Source of the DNA: Chloroflexota bacterium
GTDB taxonomy: Bacteria > Chloroflexota > Dehalococcoidia > Lucifugimonadales > UBA3495
Length of the DNA: 64,000 nt
Assembly (NCBI GenBank): GCA_022573285.1
Contig: JACZUF010000007.1
Span: forward strand, 1 to 64,000
Direction: 5' to 3'
The translations under genes and the position numbers were made by a program. This document shows positions 54,333 through 63,167 of this stretch, in pieces (within the stretch, counting starts at the first letter, position 1; each line of letters opens with the position of its first letter). Below the pieces are notes generated by a model. It searched no databases, was not told the origin of the DNA, and saw only the letters and a list, made by a program, of their open reading frames with translations.

Positions 54333-55403
54333 CTATCGGACCGACCTTACTGCCAAGTCCAAGCTTTCAATAAAGGGCGGGCGGGCCACTCCAGCCTCGG
54401 TGATGATGGCGCTCACGTATTTGGCGGGCGTCACGTCGAACCCCGGATTCAGGGCCTCGATGCCTTCCGGGGCCACGGGCACACCGCGGAACTCGGTCAC
54501 CTCGTCGGGAGAGCGCTCCTCGATCTCTATCTCGTCTCCATTGTTTAGGTTCAGGTCCACCGTGCTGGTCGGCGCGGCCACGTAGAACGGGATGCCGTTC
54601 TCCTTGGCCAGCACCGCCAGGGTGTAGGTGCCAATCTTGTTGGCCGTGTCCCCGTTGGCGGCGATCCGGTCGGCCCCGGTTATCACGCAACCGATGTCGC
54701 CCCGTCGCATCAACATGCCGGCCGCCGAGTCCACCACCAGGGTGGACGGAATCCCAAGTTTCTTGAACTCCCAAGAGGTCAGTCTGGCGCCCTGGAGGAA
54801 GGGTCTGGTCTCGGTGTTGAACACCTTGAAGCGTTTGCCGTCTTCCCAGCCGGCCCTGATGACACCCAGTGCCGTGCCAAAAGCCGCCGTCGCCAGGGCG
54901 CCGGCGTTGCAATGGGTCAATACCGAACCGCCATCGGGTATCAGTTCTTTGCCGTGGTTGCCCATCCGGCGGTTGATCGCTTCGTCTTCTTGTTCGATCG
55001 AGACTGCCTCTTCCAGCAGCCGGTCTTTGATCATCGATGTGCCGGCGCCGGACCCAACTCCAGAACCGGCCACGGTCATCATCCGGTCCACAGCCCACAT
55101 AAGGTTCACGGCGGTGGGCCGGGCGGCTTTAATCTCAGCCCCAGCTTCTCCCAACCGCTGCAAGAACGTGTCCCGGTCTAAGGCGCCGGGGTCAGCTGAG
55201 TCCAACTCCCGGGCCGCCATGGCGACGGCGTAGGCCGCGGTGACCCCGATGGCCGGCGCGCCGCGCACGCGCATCTCTTTGATGGCGTCCACGGCCTCCA
55301 GATACCCATGCACCTCCAAGATTATTTCTTCGGATGGAAGGCGGGTCTGGTCAAGCAACCTGAGTGTGCCGTTGGCCCACTGGATGGGTCGGATTTCGCT
55401 CAC
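54333..55403 (-). CDS. mtnA: Methylthioribose-1-phosphate isomerase
   Basis: MtnA converts methylthioribose-1-phosphate to the ribulose form. The ~356-residue protein has RGAPAIGVTAAYAVAMAARE, LTHCNAGALATAAFGTALGV, VFNTETRPFLQGARLTSWEF and GADRIAANGDTANKIGTYTL with the catalytic Asp. GTG 55403 is preferred, with GGAG eight bases before it; TTG 55418 is possible. It is the first gene after the SAM-I riboswitch. The later steps of the salvage pathway are not in the window. Confidence 0.95.
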   Translation of the reverse strand: MSEIRPIQWANGTLRLLDQTRLPSEEIILEVHGYLEAVDAIKEMRVRGAPAIGVTAAYAVAMAARELDSADPGALDRDTFLQRLGEAGAEIKAARPTAVNLMWAVDRMMTVAGSGVGSGAGTSMIKDRLLEEAVSIEQEDEAINRRMGNHGKELIPDGGSVLTHCNAGALATAAFGTALGVIRAGWEDGKRFKVFNTETRPFLQGARLTSWEFKKLGIPSTLVVDSAAGMLMRRGDIGCVITGADRIAANGDTANKIGTYTLAVLAKENGIPFYVAAPTSTVDLNLNNGDEIEIEERSPDEVTEFRGVPVAPEGIEALNPGFDVTPAKYVSAIITEAGVARPPFIESLDLAVRSVR

Positions 55404-55454
55404 CGGATATGCTCCCAAGGGTTAGACCGGAGATTCACGACAGGTCTTAACATC

Positions 55455-55479
55455 AAAAAAGCCTCTCGACTAGAGAAGC
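55455..55479 (-). terminator. Terminator serving the SAM-I riboswitch
   Basis: On the minus strand GCTTCTC and GAGAGGC pair (one wobble) around TAGTC, followed by TTTTTT. It lies between the aptamer and mtnA as expression platform. Confidence 0.85.
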
Positions 55480-55500
55480 TCGCAGATACACTGGGCTCCC

Positions 55501-55629
55501 CTCATCTTTCGCCTGCCGCTGTTTTACCAGCGCCCGACGCCGGAATTAGCACCGTATCCCTGCCCGCCTCAACGGACCGAGACCGGTTGCCAGGCTTCAT
55601 AGGGCCGTCCCCTCTGCCGTTCTGGATAA
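55501..55629 (-). promoter_or_regulatory. SAM-I (S-box) riboswitch upstream of mtnA-mtnP-rhodanese-ahcY-metK
   Basis: On the minus strand the aptamer reads CTTATCCAGAACGGCAGAGG, GGCCCTATGAAGCCTGGCAA, CGGTGCTAATTCC and GAAAGATGAG, with CTTATC and GATGAG as closing arms. These are the conserved S-box segments. With the terminator at 55455-55479, SAM should stop transcription of the whole salvage and synthesis run. Confidence 0.95.
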
Positions 55630-55651
55630 GGGTTTCTGAGTTGTTTTTCGA

Positions 55652-55680
55652 TTTTTAAGCGTGTCTGCCGGTCGGGTAAA
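55652..55680 (-). promoter_or_regulatory. Possible promoter of the SAM-I transcript
   Basis: TTTACC (55680-55675) and TAAAAA (55657-55652) are 17 bases apart, just upstream of the aptamer. The rest of the 435-base gap up to pncB holds only the divergent promoter at 55766-55795. Confidence 0.4.
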
Positions 55681-55765
55681 TGTTACTAAGGGCCAGTCAC
55701 CGTGTCAAGAAGAGCCGCGCTGGAGTGCCTGGGGGCGACTAGGCGTGGACCACGCTCAATCTCGG

Positions 55766-55795
55766 TTGACAGGGCCTTCGGAACGCCAACATAAT
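55766..55795 (+). promoter_or_regulatory. Predicted promoter of pncB
   Basis: TTGACA (55766-55771) and CATAAT (55790-55795) with an 18-base spacer, 43 bases before the pncB start. Confidence 0.55.
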
Positions 55796-55838
55796 ACGCG
55801 CTAACCCATCCCAGAATCACCGTCCAGTTACGGATTCA

Positions 55839-57224
55839 ATGACCGCACCGAAACTGCCTTTGCCCGGGGAGGACCTGGGCCTATTCACCGACCTCTACGA
55901 ACTGACCATGGCCCAGGCACTCTTCCGCCAGGGGATGTCGGCCACGGCCACCTTCAGCCTGTTCATACGCACCTATCCGCCCAACCGCGCATTTTTCGTC
56001 TCGGCCGGGCTGGAGGACGTGCTGGACTACCTCTCCAACTTGAACTTCAGTGACCAGGCCATCGATTACCTACGGGCCTTGGGCATCTTCTCCGAAGACT
56101 TTTTACAGTACCTTCGCGGCGTGCGTTTCACGGGCAGCGTCCGGGCAATTCCCGAGGGTCGGCTGTATTTCGCCGACGAACCGGCGGTGGAGGTAACGGC
56201 GCCCATAATCGAGGCCCAACTGGCCGAGACCTTCATCATCAACCAGGTCAACCTCCAGAGCATGCTGGCCACCAAAGCCGCCCGTTGCGTCTGGGCCGCC
56301 CAGGGACGGGGCATCGCCGATTTCGCTTCCCGCCGCACCCAGGGCACCGACGCCGCGCTGAAGATGGCCCGCGCCAGCTACATCGCCGGGTTCAACTCAA
56401 CCAGCAATGTACTGGCCGCCAGTCTCTACGGCATGCCACCGGCCGGGACCATGGCCCATTCGTTTGTCTCGGCCTTCGCGACCGAGTTAGACGCCTTCCG
56501 GGCCTACGCCGAATCCTTTCCAGACCGCACCACCCTGCTCTTGGACACCTACGACACCATCGCCGGGACCCGGAACGCGGTGCGGGTGGCCAAGGAGATG
56601 GAGGCAGACGGGCGGCAGCTCGTGGCCGTCCGCCTGGACTCGGGCGACTTCGATGAACTGAGCCGCCAGGTGCGGAGGATACTGGACGATTCGGGGCTGG
56701 ATTACGTCAAGATATTGGCCAGCGGCGGACTGGACGAATACGAGCTGGAAACCCTGGTCAAGGCCGGAGCGCCCATAGACCTGTTCGGCGTCGGCACCAA
56801 GGCCGGAGTATCGGCGGACGCCCCCTGGTCGGACATGGCCTACAAACTGGTCTGCTTCGACGACCGGCCCGTGATGAAGCTCAGCACCGGTAAAGTTTCC
56901 CTGCCCGGCGCCAAGCAGGTGTTCCGGACCAAAGACGCCGGCGGCATGTTTGCCAAAGACATCATCGCCCTGCAGGACGAGGAGCTTCCGGGCGGGCTGC
57001 CGGTGCTGGAAGAGGTTATGAAGGGCGGGCAGAGGACCGGGCCCTCGGCCACGCTCGAAGAAGTCAGGGGCAGGTTTCAAGAGGACTTTGCCACCCTGGA
57101 CGAAAGGTTTAAGGCCCTAAACAACCCACCCCGCTATCCAGTCAGCCTCAGCGGACGCCTGAAACGCCTGACCTCGAAGGTCCGGGAAGAGGTCTTGGGA
57201 GTCAACGTTTCAGACAATGACTGA
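55839..57224 (+). CDS. pncB: Nicotinate phosphoribosyltransferase
   Basis: The enzyme makes nicotinate mononucleotide from nicotinate and PRPP in NAD salvage. The 461-residue protein begins FTDLYELTMAQALFRQGMSA, then has IADFASRRTQGTDAALKMAR, GTMAHSFVSAF, VRLDSGDFDELSRQVRRILD and DLFGVGTKAGVSADAPWSD. A linker and C-terminal ~100-residue extension are present. It stands alone between the SAM cluster and etfBA. Confidence 0.93.
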   Translation: MTAPKLPLPGEDLGLFTDLYELTMAQALFRQGMSATATFSLFIRTYPPNRAFFVSAGLEDVLDYLSNLNFSDQAIDYLRALGIFSEDFLQYLRGVRFTGSVRAIPEGRLYFADEPAVEVTAPIIEAQLAETFIINQVNLQSMLATKAARCVWAAQGRGIADFASRRTQGTDAALKMARASYIAGFNSTSNVLAASLYGMPPAGTMAHSFVSAFATELDAFRAYAESFPDRTTLLLDTYDTIAGTRNAVRVAKEMEADGRQLVAVRLDSGDFDELSRQVRRILDDSGLDYVKILASGGLDEYELETLVKAGAPIDLFGVGTKAGVSADAPWSDMAYKLVCFDDRPVMKLSTGKVSLPGAKQVFRTKDAGGMFAKDIIALQDEELPGGLPVLEEVMKGGQRTGPSATLEEVRGRFQEDFATLDERFKALNNPPRYPVSLSGRLKRLTSKVREEVLGVNVSDND

Positions 57225-57318
57225 GCATCTAAACGCCCCATCGGCCAAATCAAAAAATAAGTATCTAATGACCCCAAAGGCACCTGGGGCCAATTCAAAC
57301 TTGAGGCGCAGCTAATCT

Positions 57319-59211
57319 ATGAAGACCGCCGTGTGCATGAAATACGTGCCCATCATCGCGCGTATCCAGTTCGACTACGAAGCAAAGACCATCATCCGCG
57401 ACGGCGTTCCATCCGAGGTCAATCCCTTTGACCTCTTGGGACTGGTCCGGGCCGTCGAGTTGAAGCGGTCGCCCGAGGACGAGGTGGTGGTCATCTCCAT
57501 GGGGCCGCCGGGGGCCAGCGAGGGGCTGACCGACTGCGTGGCCCTGGGCGCCGACCGGGCGGTGCTGGTGACCGACCGCGCCCTGGCCGGGTCCGACACC
57601 CTGGCCACGTCACGGGCGTTGTCCCTGGCGCTGCTGCGGGAGAAACCCGACCTGATAATCTGCGGCCGTAATAGCACCGACGGCGAAACGGGCCAGGTTG
57701 GCCCGGAGATCGCCGAACTCATGGGCCTGCCCCACGTCAGTCACGTGCGAAAACTGGACCTGAGCGATGACGGTAAGTCCGTGATCGCCGAGCGTATGAC
57801 CGACGAGGGATTTCAGACCCTGGAGTGCGGCCTGCCGGCCCTGATTTGCGTCACCGAGGGCGTGGCCCCCGAGCTCTACCCCAATAAGGAGCAGATGGAG
57901 CGGGCCCAGGAGATTCCGGTTGAGGAAATGACCTGCGCCGACCTTTTGGCCGATCGACCCCCCGGGCTTTCTGGCGACCTGACCCAGTTCGGGGCGGCGG
58001 GCTCGCCAACCTGGGTGGACGAGATACGTCTGGTGGAGCCCAACCGGCTGGGCGTCCTGCTGGAGGACGTTACGCCGGAGGACGCTGCCAAGCAGGTGGC
58101 CGACGCCCTGCGCCAACGCCTGGCCGAACTGGCGGCCGCCGATTCAGTCGGTTCCGGTAAGAGCGCGGCGGCGGCGATGCCCAGATTCCCAAATAGCAGA
58201 GAAAAAAGCATCTGGGTGGTGGCCGAGAACACCCGCCAGGGCCTGGCCCACGTAACACTGGAGATGCTGGGCAAGGCCCGGGAATTAACCCAGTTCACCA
58301 AGAGCGAGGTCGTGGCGGTGCTCATCGGGCCCCAGCAAGACGCCAGGGTCGCGGAACTGGCCTCTCAGGGCGCGGACCGGGTGCTGGTGCTGGACAATTC
58401 TCAGATCGGGCCGGTCTATGGCAGGGCCGTCGGTCAGGCATTGGCCGAGGCCGTCCAGAAAGAACCTCCCTACGCCGTGCTATTTGCCTCCACCGCCGAC
58501 GGCCGCGACCTGGCATCCCGGCTGGCGGCCAGACTGGAACTGGGCCTTACCGGCGACGCCATCGATTTGGAAATCGACGCCGAAGGGCGGCTGGTGCAAC
58601 TGAAACCGGCCCTGGGCGGCAACGTGATCGCGCCCATCCTGTCCAAGACCCTGCCCAACCTGGTGACCCTGCGGCCCGGCCTGCTCACGCCCGTTACACC
58701 GGAGCCCGGCGCAACCGTCACCGTGGAGCAACTACCCGCGGTCCCCTTCGACGGCCCAGATGTCCGGCTGCTGCACGAGGAGTTCCAGGAGGACCAGGTT
58801 GGACTCATCCTGGCCAAAGCCCCGGTGGTGCTGGGGGTCGGCATGGGCATCGGCGGAGTCGAGAACCTGGCCAAGATCCAGGAGATGGCCCGGTCCATCG
58901 GAGCTTCCATCGCCACCACCCGGGACGTGGCCCATGAGGGCTGGCTGCCCCAGCAGCTCCAAGTCGGCATCAGCGGCCGGACCATCGCCCCCACGGTGTA
59001 CCTGGCGGTGGGCATCCGGGGCGCCTTCAACCACACGGTTGGCCTGCAAAGGGCCGGAGTGATCATCTCCGTGAACCAGAACCGCCGGGCGGTCATGTTC
59101 CGCTCTTCCGACTTCGGCATCGTGGGCACCTGGGAGGAGTTCCTGCCTCCGTTGATCGAACAACTGCGGCCCATATTGTTGGAACTAAACTCGGCACCTA
59201 TGAAGACTTAA
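57319..59211 (+). CDS. Fused electron transfer flavoprotein (EtfB-EtfA)
   Basis: One 630-residue chain joins both ETF subunits. Residues 1-~260 are EtfB-like (VCMKYVPI, EVNPFDLLGLVRAVELK, DLIICGRNSTDGETGQVGPE). After a linker (~265-295), residues ~297-630 are EtfA-like (WVVAENTRQGLAHVTLEMLG, then the FAD domain VGISGRTIAPTVYLAVGIRG, AFNHTVGLQRAGVIISVNQN, SSDFGIVGTWEEFLPPL). ETF takes electrons from acyl-CoA dehydrogenases to a quinone or other acceptor. Two such dehydrogenases lie 1.1 kb downstream. The order beta-alpha within the fusion matches the usual fixA-fixB gene order. Confidence 0.92.
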   Translation: MKTAVCMKYVPIIARIQFDYEAKTIIRDGVPSEVNPFDLLGLVRAVELKRSPEDEVVVISMGPPGASEGLTDCVALGADRAVLVTDRALAGSDTLATSRALSLALLREKPDLIICGRNSTDGETGQVGPEIAELMGLPHVSHVRKLDLSDDGKSVIAERMTDEGFQTLECGLPALICVTEGVAPELYPNKEQMERAQEIPVEEMTCADLLADRPPGLSGDLTQFGAAGSPTWVDEIRLVEPNRLGVLLEDVTPEDAAKQVADALRQRLAELAAADSVGSGKSAAAAMPRFPNSREKSIWVVAENTRQGLAHVTLEMLGKARELTQFTKSEVVAVLIGPQQDARVAELASQGADRVLVLDNSQIGPVYGRAVGQALAEAVQKEPPYAVLFASTADGRDLASRLAARLELGLTGDAIDLEIDAEGRLVQLKPALGGNVIAPILSKTLPNLVTLRPGLLTPVTPEPGATVTVEQLPAVPFDGPDVRLLHEEFQEDQVGLILAKAPVVLGVGMGIGGVENLAKIQEMARSIGASIATTRDVAHEGWLPQQLQVGISGRTIAPTVYLAVGIRGAFNHTVGLQRAGVIISVNQNRRAVMFRSSDFGIVGTWEEFLPPLIEQLRPILLELNSAPMKT

Positions 59212-59309
59212 AAAGATTTATGTCAACCACAGAACCGGGCCGTAGGCGATTTTTGGCGCTAGTCGGTAAGCGAGAGAAGATGGGGATGTCGTTTTCAGAC
59301 ACCCAACGA

Positions 59310-59338
59310 TTGTAATTTCATTTAGTAAATTGTACAAT
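59310..59338 (+). promoter_or_regulatory. Predicted promoter with palindromic operator for the toxin-antitoxin pair
   Basis: TTGTAA (59310-59315) and TACAAT (59333-59338) with a 17-base spacer. The perfect palindrome ATTGTACAAT (59329-59338) covers the -10, a fitting site for autorepression. The surrounding ~60 bases are markedly AT-rich. Confidence 0.6.
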
Positions 59339-59354
59339 AATCTGTACGTAATTG

Positions 59355-59669
59355 ATGGATTACTCAATCGAAATCACGGCGAGCGCAGCAGAGATGCTGA
59401 CTCGAATCCGTGACCGCCGGATTCGCCGGCTGCTGGCATCCCGTATCGATAACCTGGCTGATGAGCCAGAGAAACAAGGTCGCTCACTAGGTGGGGCGTT
59501 GGCTGGGCAACGTAGCTGCCGGGCGGTAGGGCAACGCTATCGGATAATATATCGAAACGACGTGGCCGGCGCCGTGGTCGTAGTGGTGGCCGTAGGTCTG
59601 CGGCGCGCCGGAGTCCGAAACGACGTGTATGCGCTTGCCGAGAGGCTTGCTAGACTGGGATTGCTGTAG
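59355..59669 (+). CDS. RelE/ParE-superfamily toxin
   Basis: A 104-residue basic protein: MDYSIEITASAAEMLTRIRD, then SLGGALAGQRSCRAVGQRYR, IIYRN and a Val-rich strand followed by RNDVYALAERL. This is the RelE/ParE fold (mRNA cleavage or gyrase poisoning). ATG 59355 is chosen over TTG 59352. The antitoxin gene follows after 22 bases, so the order is toxin first, opposite to most relBE loci. Confidence 0.8.
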   Translation: MDYSIEITASAAEMLTRIRDRRIRRLLASRIDNLADEPEKQGRSLGGALAGQRSCRAVGQRYRIIYRNDVAGAVVVVVAVGLRRAGVRNDVYALAERLARLGLL

Positions 59670-59691
59670 ACCAAACAGGTAGGTATGAACC

Positions 59692-59979
59692 ATGGCTGCA
59701 ATATTCGATAGACAAGAAGGGTTGTCCCTTTCGGACGCTCGGGCCATCCTGACTCAACTTCCTGAGAAGCTGGCTGCCGGTCAAGGGGTAGTCCCATTGA
59801 CTCGGCACGGTAAACCGGTCCTGGCAATCATGACTTGGGACCTGTTCGAGTCGCTTTCGGAGACCATTGAAATCATGGCCGACTCAGAATTGATGGACCA
59901 GATTCGTAAAGGCTTAAAGGAAATCGAAGAAGGCAAGACTCGCTCTTGGGACGAAGTTAAAACTGAACTCGATCTCTAA
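59692..59979 (+). CDS. Phd/YefM-family antitoxin
   Basis: A 95-residue protein with an N-terminal Phd/YefM-type DNA-binding half (LSLSDARAILTQLPEKLAAG, VVPLTRHGKPVLAIMTWDLF). Its C-terminal half (SETIEIMADSELMDQIRKGL and KEIEEGKTRSWDEVKTELDL) would wrap the toxin. The pair is probably autorepressed at the palindrome 59329-59338. Confidence 0.85.
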   Translation: MAAIFDRQEGLSLSDARAILTQLPEKLAAGQGVVPLTRHGKPVLAIMTWDLFESLSETIEIMADSELMDQIRKGLKEIEEGKTRSWDEVKTELDL

Positions 59980-60306
59980 CGGAGCGCCGCAGCAACGGCT
60001 CCGGTGCAACTAAGGCAATTCCCTCAGCCGGGAGTATCACATGGTCAAGGACGGACTATGTGCTTCCCTGGTATTCGCGGCGGACCAGGTGGCTATGTTG
60101 TCCAGCACGTAGCCGACCTGGAGTACGGGTCAAGCGGCCGGATTTAGGAGTAATTGGACATATTGCCGGATGGGCCGTTTCCAGCCGTGGCGATACGGCT
60201 TAACTTGACACCGATTCCACGGCACAGGAAAATGGCAAGGCGTGAGTCTGAGGGGCGGTGGCAGCATTGCCAGGCCAAGTTTTCACGCGTTAGGGGAGAG
60301 TCACAA
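59980..60306. other. Gap between antitoxin and acyl-CoA dehydrogenase
   Basis: The 327 bases hold no supported gene. An in-frame extension of the next gene reaches back to 60154 but shows no family resemblance. TTGACA at 60204-60209 with GAAAAT 17 bases later is a weak candidate promoter for the dehydrogenase pair. Confidence 0.35.
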
Positions 60307-61509
60307 ATGGATTTTGGCTACACACCGGAACAAGAGGACCTTCGCCGGGAAGTTCAGGAATTCATCGCCGAGAACGTCAGTCAAGGGCTCCTTGACGAAC
60401 TGGAGAGCGGCGAAGAAGGGGGACACGGTCCCGAGTACCGCGCCCTGGTCAAGAAGGTCGCCGACAAGGGCTGGATCGGCATCAGTTGGCCCAAAGAGTA
60501 CGGCGGCCAGAGCGGCAGCCGCATGGACCAGTACATCGTCGAGGAAGAGTTCACCAGGGTCGGTATCGGCATCGGCGGCGCGGGAAGCGGTGCCCCGGCA
60601 ATCCTTGCCGCCGGCACCGAGGAACAGAAAGAGTACTTCATCCCTGGAATGATCCGCGGCGAGATCACCTTCGCCTTGGGCTTCACCGAGCCCCAGGCCG
60701 GGGCCGACCTGGCGGGACTGCAATGCCGGGCGGTGCGGGACGGCGACGAGTACGTGATCAACGGGCAGAAGATGTACACCTCCGCCGCCCACTACGCATC
60801 CCACATCTATATGATGTGCCGCACCGACCCCGACGCCCCCAGGCACCGCGGCATCTCCATCTTCCTGATACCCATGGACACGCCCGGGATCACCGTGCGG
60901 CCGCTGTGGACCATCCAGAACGACCCGCCCGCCCCCCTGGGCACCACCTACGGCATGGCCCGCACCAACGAGACCTTCTTCGAGAACGTGCGTATCCCAG
61001 GGTCCTGCTTGCTGGGCGAGGAGAACTCCGGCTGGTACGTGGGCGCCATGGGACTGAACCTGGACCGCGTCGGCGCCAGCCGGTATCTGATCTCGGTCCG
61101 CCGCGACGAGGACATCGTCAACTGGGTCAAGGAGAACGACTTTGGCGGCCATTCCCTGGCCGGCGACCCGGCGGTACGGGACAAGCTGGCCGAACTGTGG
61201 ACCGAAGCCCAGGTCTGCCGTTTGATGACCATGCGCAGCATGTCCATGGTGGATCGGGGCGATACATTCACCTACGAAGGCTCCGCCGAGAAGGTCTGGG
61301 CGCCGGAGCACGGCGTGCACACCACCGAGGCCATCTCCCAGATACTGGGGCCCTACGCCCAACTGCTCAACGGCTCAGAAGAGGCCATCGAGGACGGCCT
61401 GTTCGCCCACAACCTGATGGGTTCGTTCCAGTCGGGGATCAACCACGGCAGCGTGCAGATCATGCGCGACCAGATGGCCCGCCGTGGCCTGGGCCTGCCC
61501 AGGGGTTAA
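60307..61509 (+). CDS. Acyl-CoA dehydrogenase family protein (first of a pair)
   Basis: A 400-residue FAD enzyme of the acyl-CoA dehydrogenase fold: MDFGYTPEQEDLRREVQEFI, GWIGISWPKEYGGQ, the FAD stretch FALGFTEPQAGADLAGLQCR, YVINGQKMYTSAAHYASHIY, FFENVRIPGSCLLGEENSGW and a C-terminal MRDQMARRGLGLPRG. It starts at ATG 60307 with GGGGAG seven bases before. The catalytic Glu is not evident at the usual places. The next gene is another member, 91 bases later, so a heterotetramer like the FadE26-FadE27 type of sterol catabolism is possible. Confidence 0.88.
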   Translation: MDFGYTPEQEDLRREVQEFIAENVSQGLLDELESGEEGGHGPEYRALVKKVADKGWIGISWPKEYGGQSGSRMDQYIVEEEFTRVGIGIGGAGSGAPAILAAGTEEQKEYFIPGMIRGEITFALGFTEPQAGADLAGLQCRAVRDGDEYVINGQKMYTSAAHYASHIYMMCRTDPDAPRHRGISIFLIPMDTPGITVRPLWTIQNDPPAPLGTTYGMARTNETFFENVRIPGSCLLGEENSGWYVGAMGLNLDRVGASRYLISVRRDEDIVNWVKENDFGGHSLAGDPAVRDKLAELWTEAQVCRLMTMRSMSMVDRGDTFTYEGSAEKVWAPEHGVHTTEAISQILGPYAQLLNGSEEAIEDGLFAHNLMGSFQSGINHGSVQIMRDQMARRGLGLPRG

Positions 61510-61600
61510 GCGCCACAGGCGCCGCAAGAGTCGACTGTGCCGTTTCATTAGGCGTGGGTCCAGATTCCAAGAACTAGCGACCGTAACTACAAGGAAATCC

Positions 61601-62776
61601 ATGGATATATTGCCCTCCGAAGAAGAACAGATGCTGAAGAACGTGGCCAGGGAGTTCTTGGAAGCGGAATGCTCCACGGCCATGGTCCGCGAGATGGAAA
61701 TCGACGGTCTGGGCTACCCTCCCGCCCTCTGGAAACAGATGGCGGACCTGGGGTGGCTGGGGTTGGCGCTTCCAGAAGCGTACGGCGGCCAGGGACTGCC
61801 TCTAACCTACCTGGGCCTGATCATTGAGGAAGCCGGGCGGGTGCTGGCGCCGGTCCCGCTGCACAGCACCGCGGTGGCGGCCCTCACCATTGCCAGCGAC
61901 GGAACAGACCAGCAGAAGCAGAACATCCTCCCGGCGGTATCGGACGGCAGCATGATACTCACCTGGGCCGTCCACGAGCGCGACCCCCGCCTGCTCCCAG
62001 AAGCCATGCAGTTGCAGGCCACCGCCGACGGCGACGGTTGGGTGTTGAACGGCGCCAAGATGTTCGTGGACAACTTCAACATGGCCCAGCGGTGCCTGGT
62101 GGCCTGCCGCACCTCGCCCGCCTCGGACTCCAACCAGGGGATATCTCTTTTCCTGGTGGACCCCAATGGCACCGGAGTCACCCAGACGGCGCTGGTCACT
62201 CTGGCCAAGGACAAGCAGAGCAAGGTGGACTTTAAAAACGTCCGCATCGACCGGGCGGCCCTGGTGGGCGATGTGGACCAGGGATGGCCCATTGTCGAGG
62301 CGATGCTGGACCGGGCCACTGCGTTGCTGTGCTGCCAGATGCTCGGCGCGGCCCGTAAAGACGCCGAGATGGCCATCGAATACGCCAAGAACCGGGTGGC
62401 CTTCGGCCGGCCCATCGGGGCGTTCCAGTCGGTGCAGCACATGCTGGCCGACATGATTCTCCATGTCGACGGCGGCCAGATGCTGACCTACGAAGCCCTG
62501 TGGAAGATGGACCGGGGCCTTCCCGCCTCGGTTGAGGTCTCACAGGCCAAGTCCTTCTGCAACGAGAAGTGCGAGGTGGTGGTGCGTACCTCCCAGGTGA
62601 TCCACGGCGGTATCGGGTTCATGATGGAGTTCGACCTGCACCTGTGGTTCCGCCGGGTCACCTCTTGGACCATGCGTCTGGGGACGACCTACGACCACCG
62701 GGCCAGGATCGCGGCGGCCCTCCTGGACGTTCCCGGCAAGGTCCGGCTGGGGATGCCCCTGCCCACGAGTGTCTAA
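61601..62776 (+). CDS. Acyl-CoA dehydrogenase family protein (second of a pair)
   Basis: A 391-residue protein starting MDILPSEEEQMLKNVAREFL, with LGLALPEAYGGQGLPLTYLG, VLNGAKMFVDNFNMAQRCLV, AKNRVAFGRPIGAFQSVQHM and the C-terminal VIHGGIGFMMEFDLHLWFRR. The C-terminal stretch where many members have EGT with the catalytic Glu reads MRLGTTYDHR. That fits a partner subunit that supplies FAD-binding surface rather than catalysis. ATG 61601 follows AAGGA. Confidence 0.88.
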   Translation: MDILPSEEEQMLKNVAREFLEAECSTAMVREMEIDGLGYPPALWKQMADLGWLGLALPEAYGGQGLPLTYLGLIIEEAGRVLAPVPLHSTAVAALTIASDGTDQQKQNILPAVSDGSMILTWAVHERDPRLLPEAMQLQATADGDGWVLNGAKMFVDNFNMAQRCLVACRTSPASDSNQGISLFLVDPNGTGVTQTALVTLAKDKQSKVDFKNVRIDRAALVGDVDQGWPIVEAMLDRATALLCCQMLGAARKDAEMAIEYAKNRVAFGRPIGAFQSVQHMLADMILHVDGGQMLTYEALWKMDRGLPASVEVSQAKSFCNEKCEVVVRTSQVIHGGIGFMMEFDLHLWFRRVTSWTMRLGTTYDHRARIAAALLDVPGKVRLGMPLPTSV

Positions 62777-62865
62777 AAAGACGGGGCCTAACCGGACCGG
62801 GTCTAAGATTCAAACACCAGATGCCGCTGGGTTGAACGGCGGCTAAAATTAATGGAGAGTGACCG

Positions 62866-63069
62866 ATGGCCAAAGATGTCGTATGCGGCAAGGAGATAGA
62901 CGAGGAACAGGCGCGGGCCGAGACTTCGCTGACCGTCCACGGGGCCTCCGAGGTGGACCCGGCGCAGGGGACCCGCATCTTTCACGACGGCCAGTGGCTG
63001 TATTTCTGCGGTCTGGACTGCCGGACCAAGTTCCTGGCCAGCCCCGACGCCTACCTCGAGAACAAGTAG
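62866..63069 (+). CDS. YHS-domain protein
   Basis: A 67-residue protein: MAKDVVCGKEIDEEQARAET, then RIFHDGQWLYFCGLDCRTKF and LASPDAYLENK. The Cys pattern (VCG, FCGLDC) is that of YHS domains, small metal-binding modules found in copper pumps and alone. ATG 62866 has GGAG eight bases upstream. The function is unknown; it lies between the acyl-CoA dehydrogenase pair and an isochorismatase-like gene. Confidence 0.8.
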   Translation: MAKDVVCGKEIDEEQARAETSLTVHGASEVDPAQGTRIFHDGQWLYFCGLDCRTKFLASPDAYLENK

Positions 63070-63106
63070 GGGCATCCCGATTCCGTCGGGACCGTGCCCC
63101 TACGCG
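63065..63106. repeat. Nested hairpin after the YHS gene
   Basis: GTAGGGGCA and TGCCCCTAC form the outer arms and TCCCGA/TCGGGA (63075-63091) the inner one. GTGCCCCTACGCG recurs at about 63775-63787, just after the next gene. No T-run follows. Confidence 0.55.
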
Positions 63107-63167
63107 CATCAGACGAATCCCATAAGCCAGACCCTGGACCGAACCCGGCCTGGAGTAAAGAATAACC

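Noticed and set aside
60154-60306. 51-residue N-terminal extension of the first acyl-CoA dehydrogenase
   Set aside because: The family N-terminus starts at ATG 60307 with a good ribosome site; the upstream residues do not look conserved.
63065-63106. Rho-independent terminator after the YHS gene
   Set aside because: The hairpin is strong but no T-run follows on either strand; it fits the dispersed CCCGA repeat family better.
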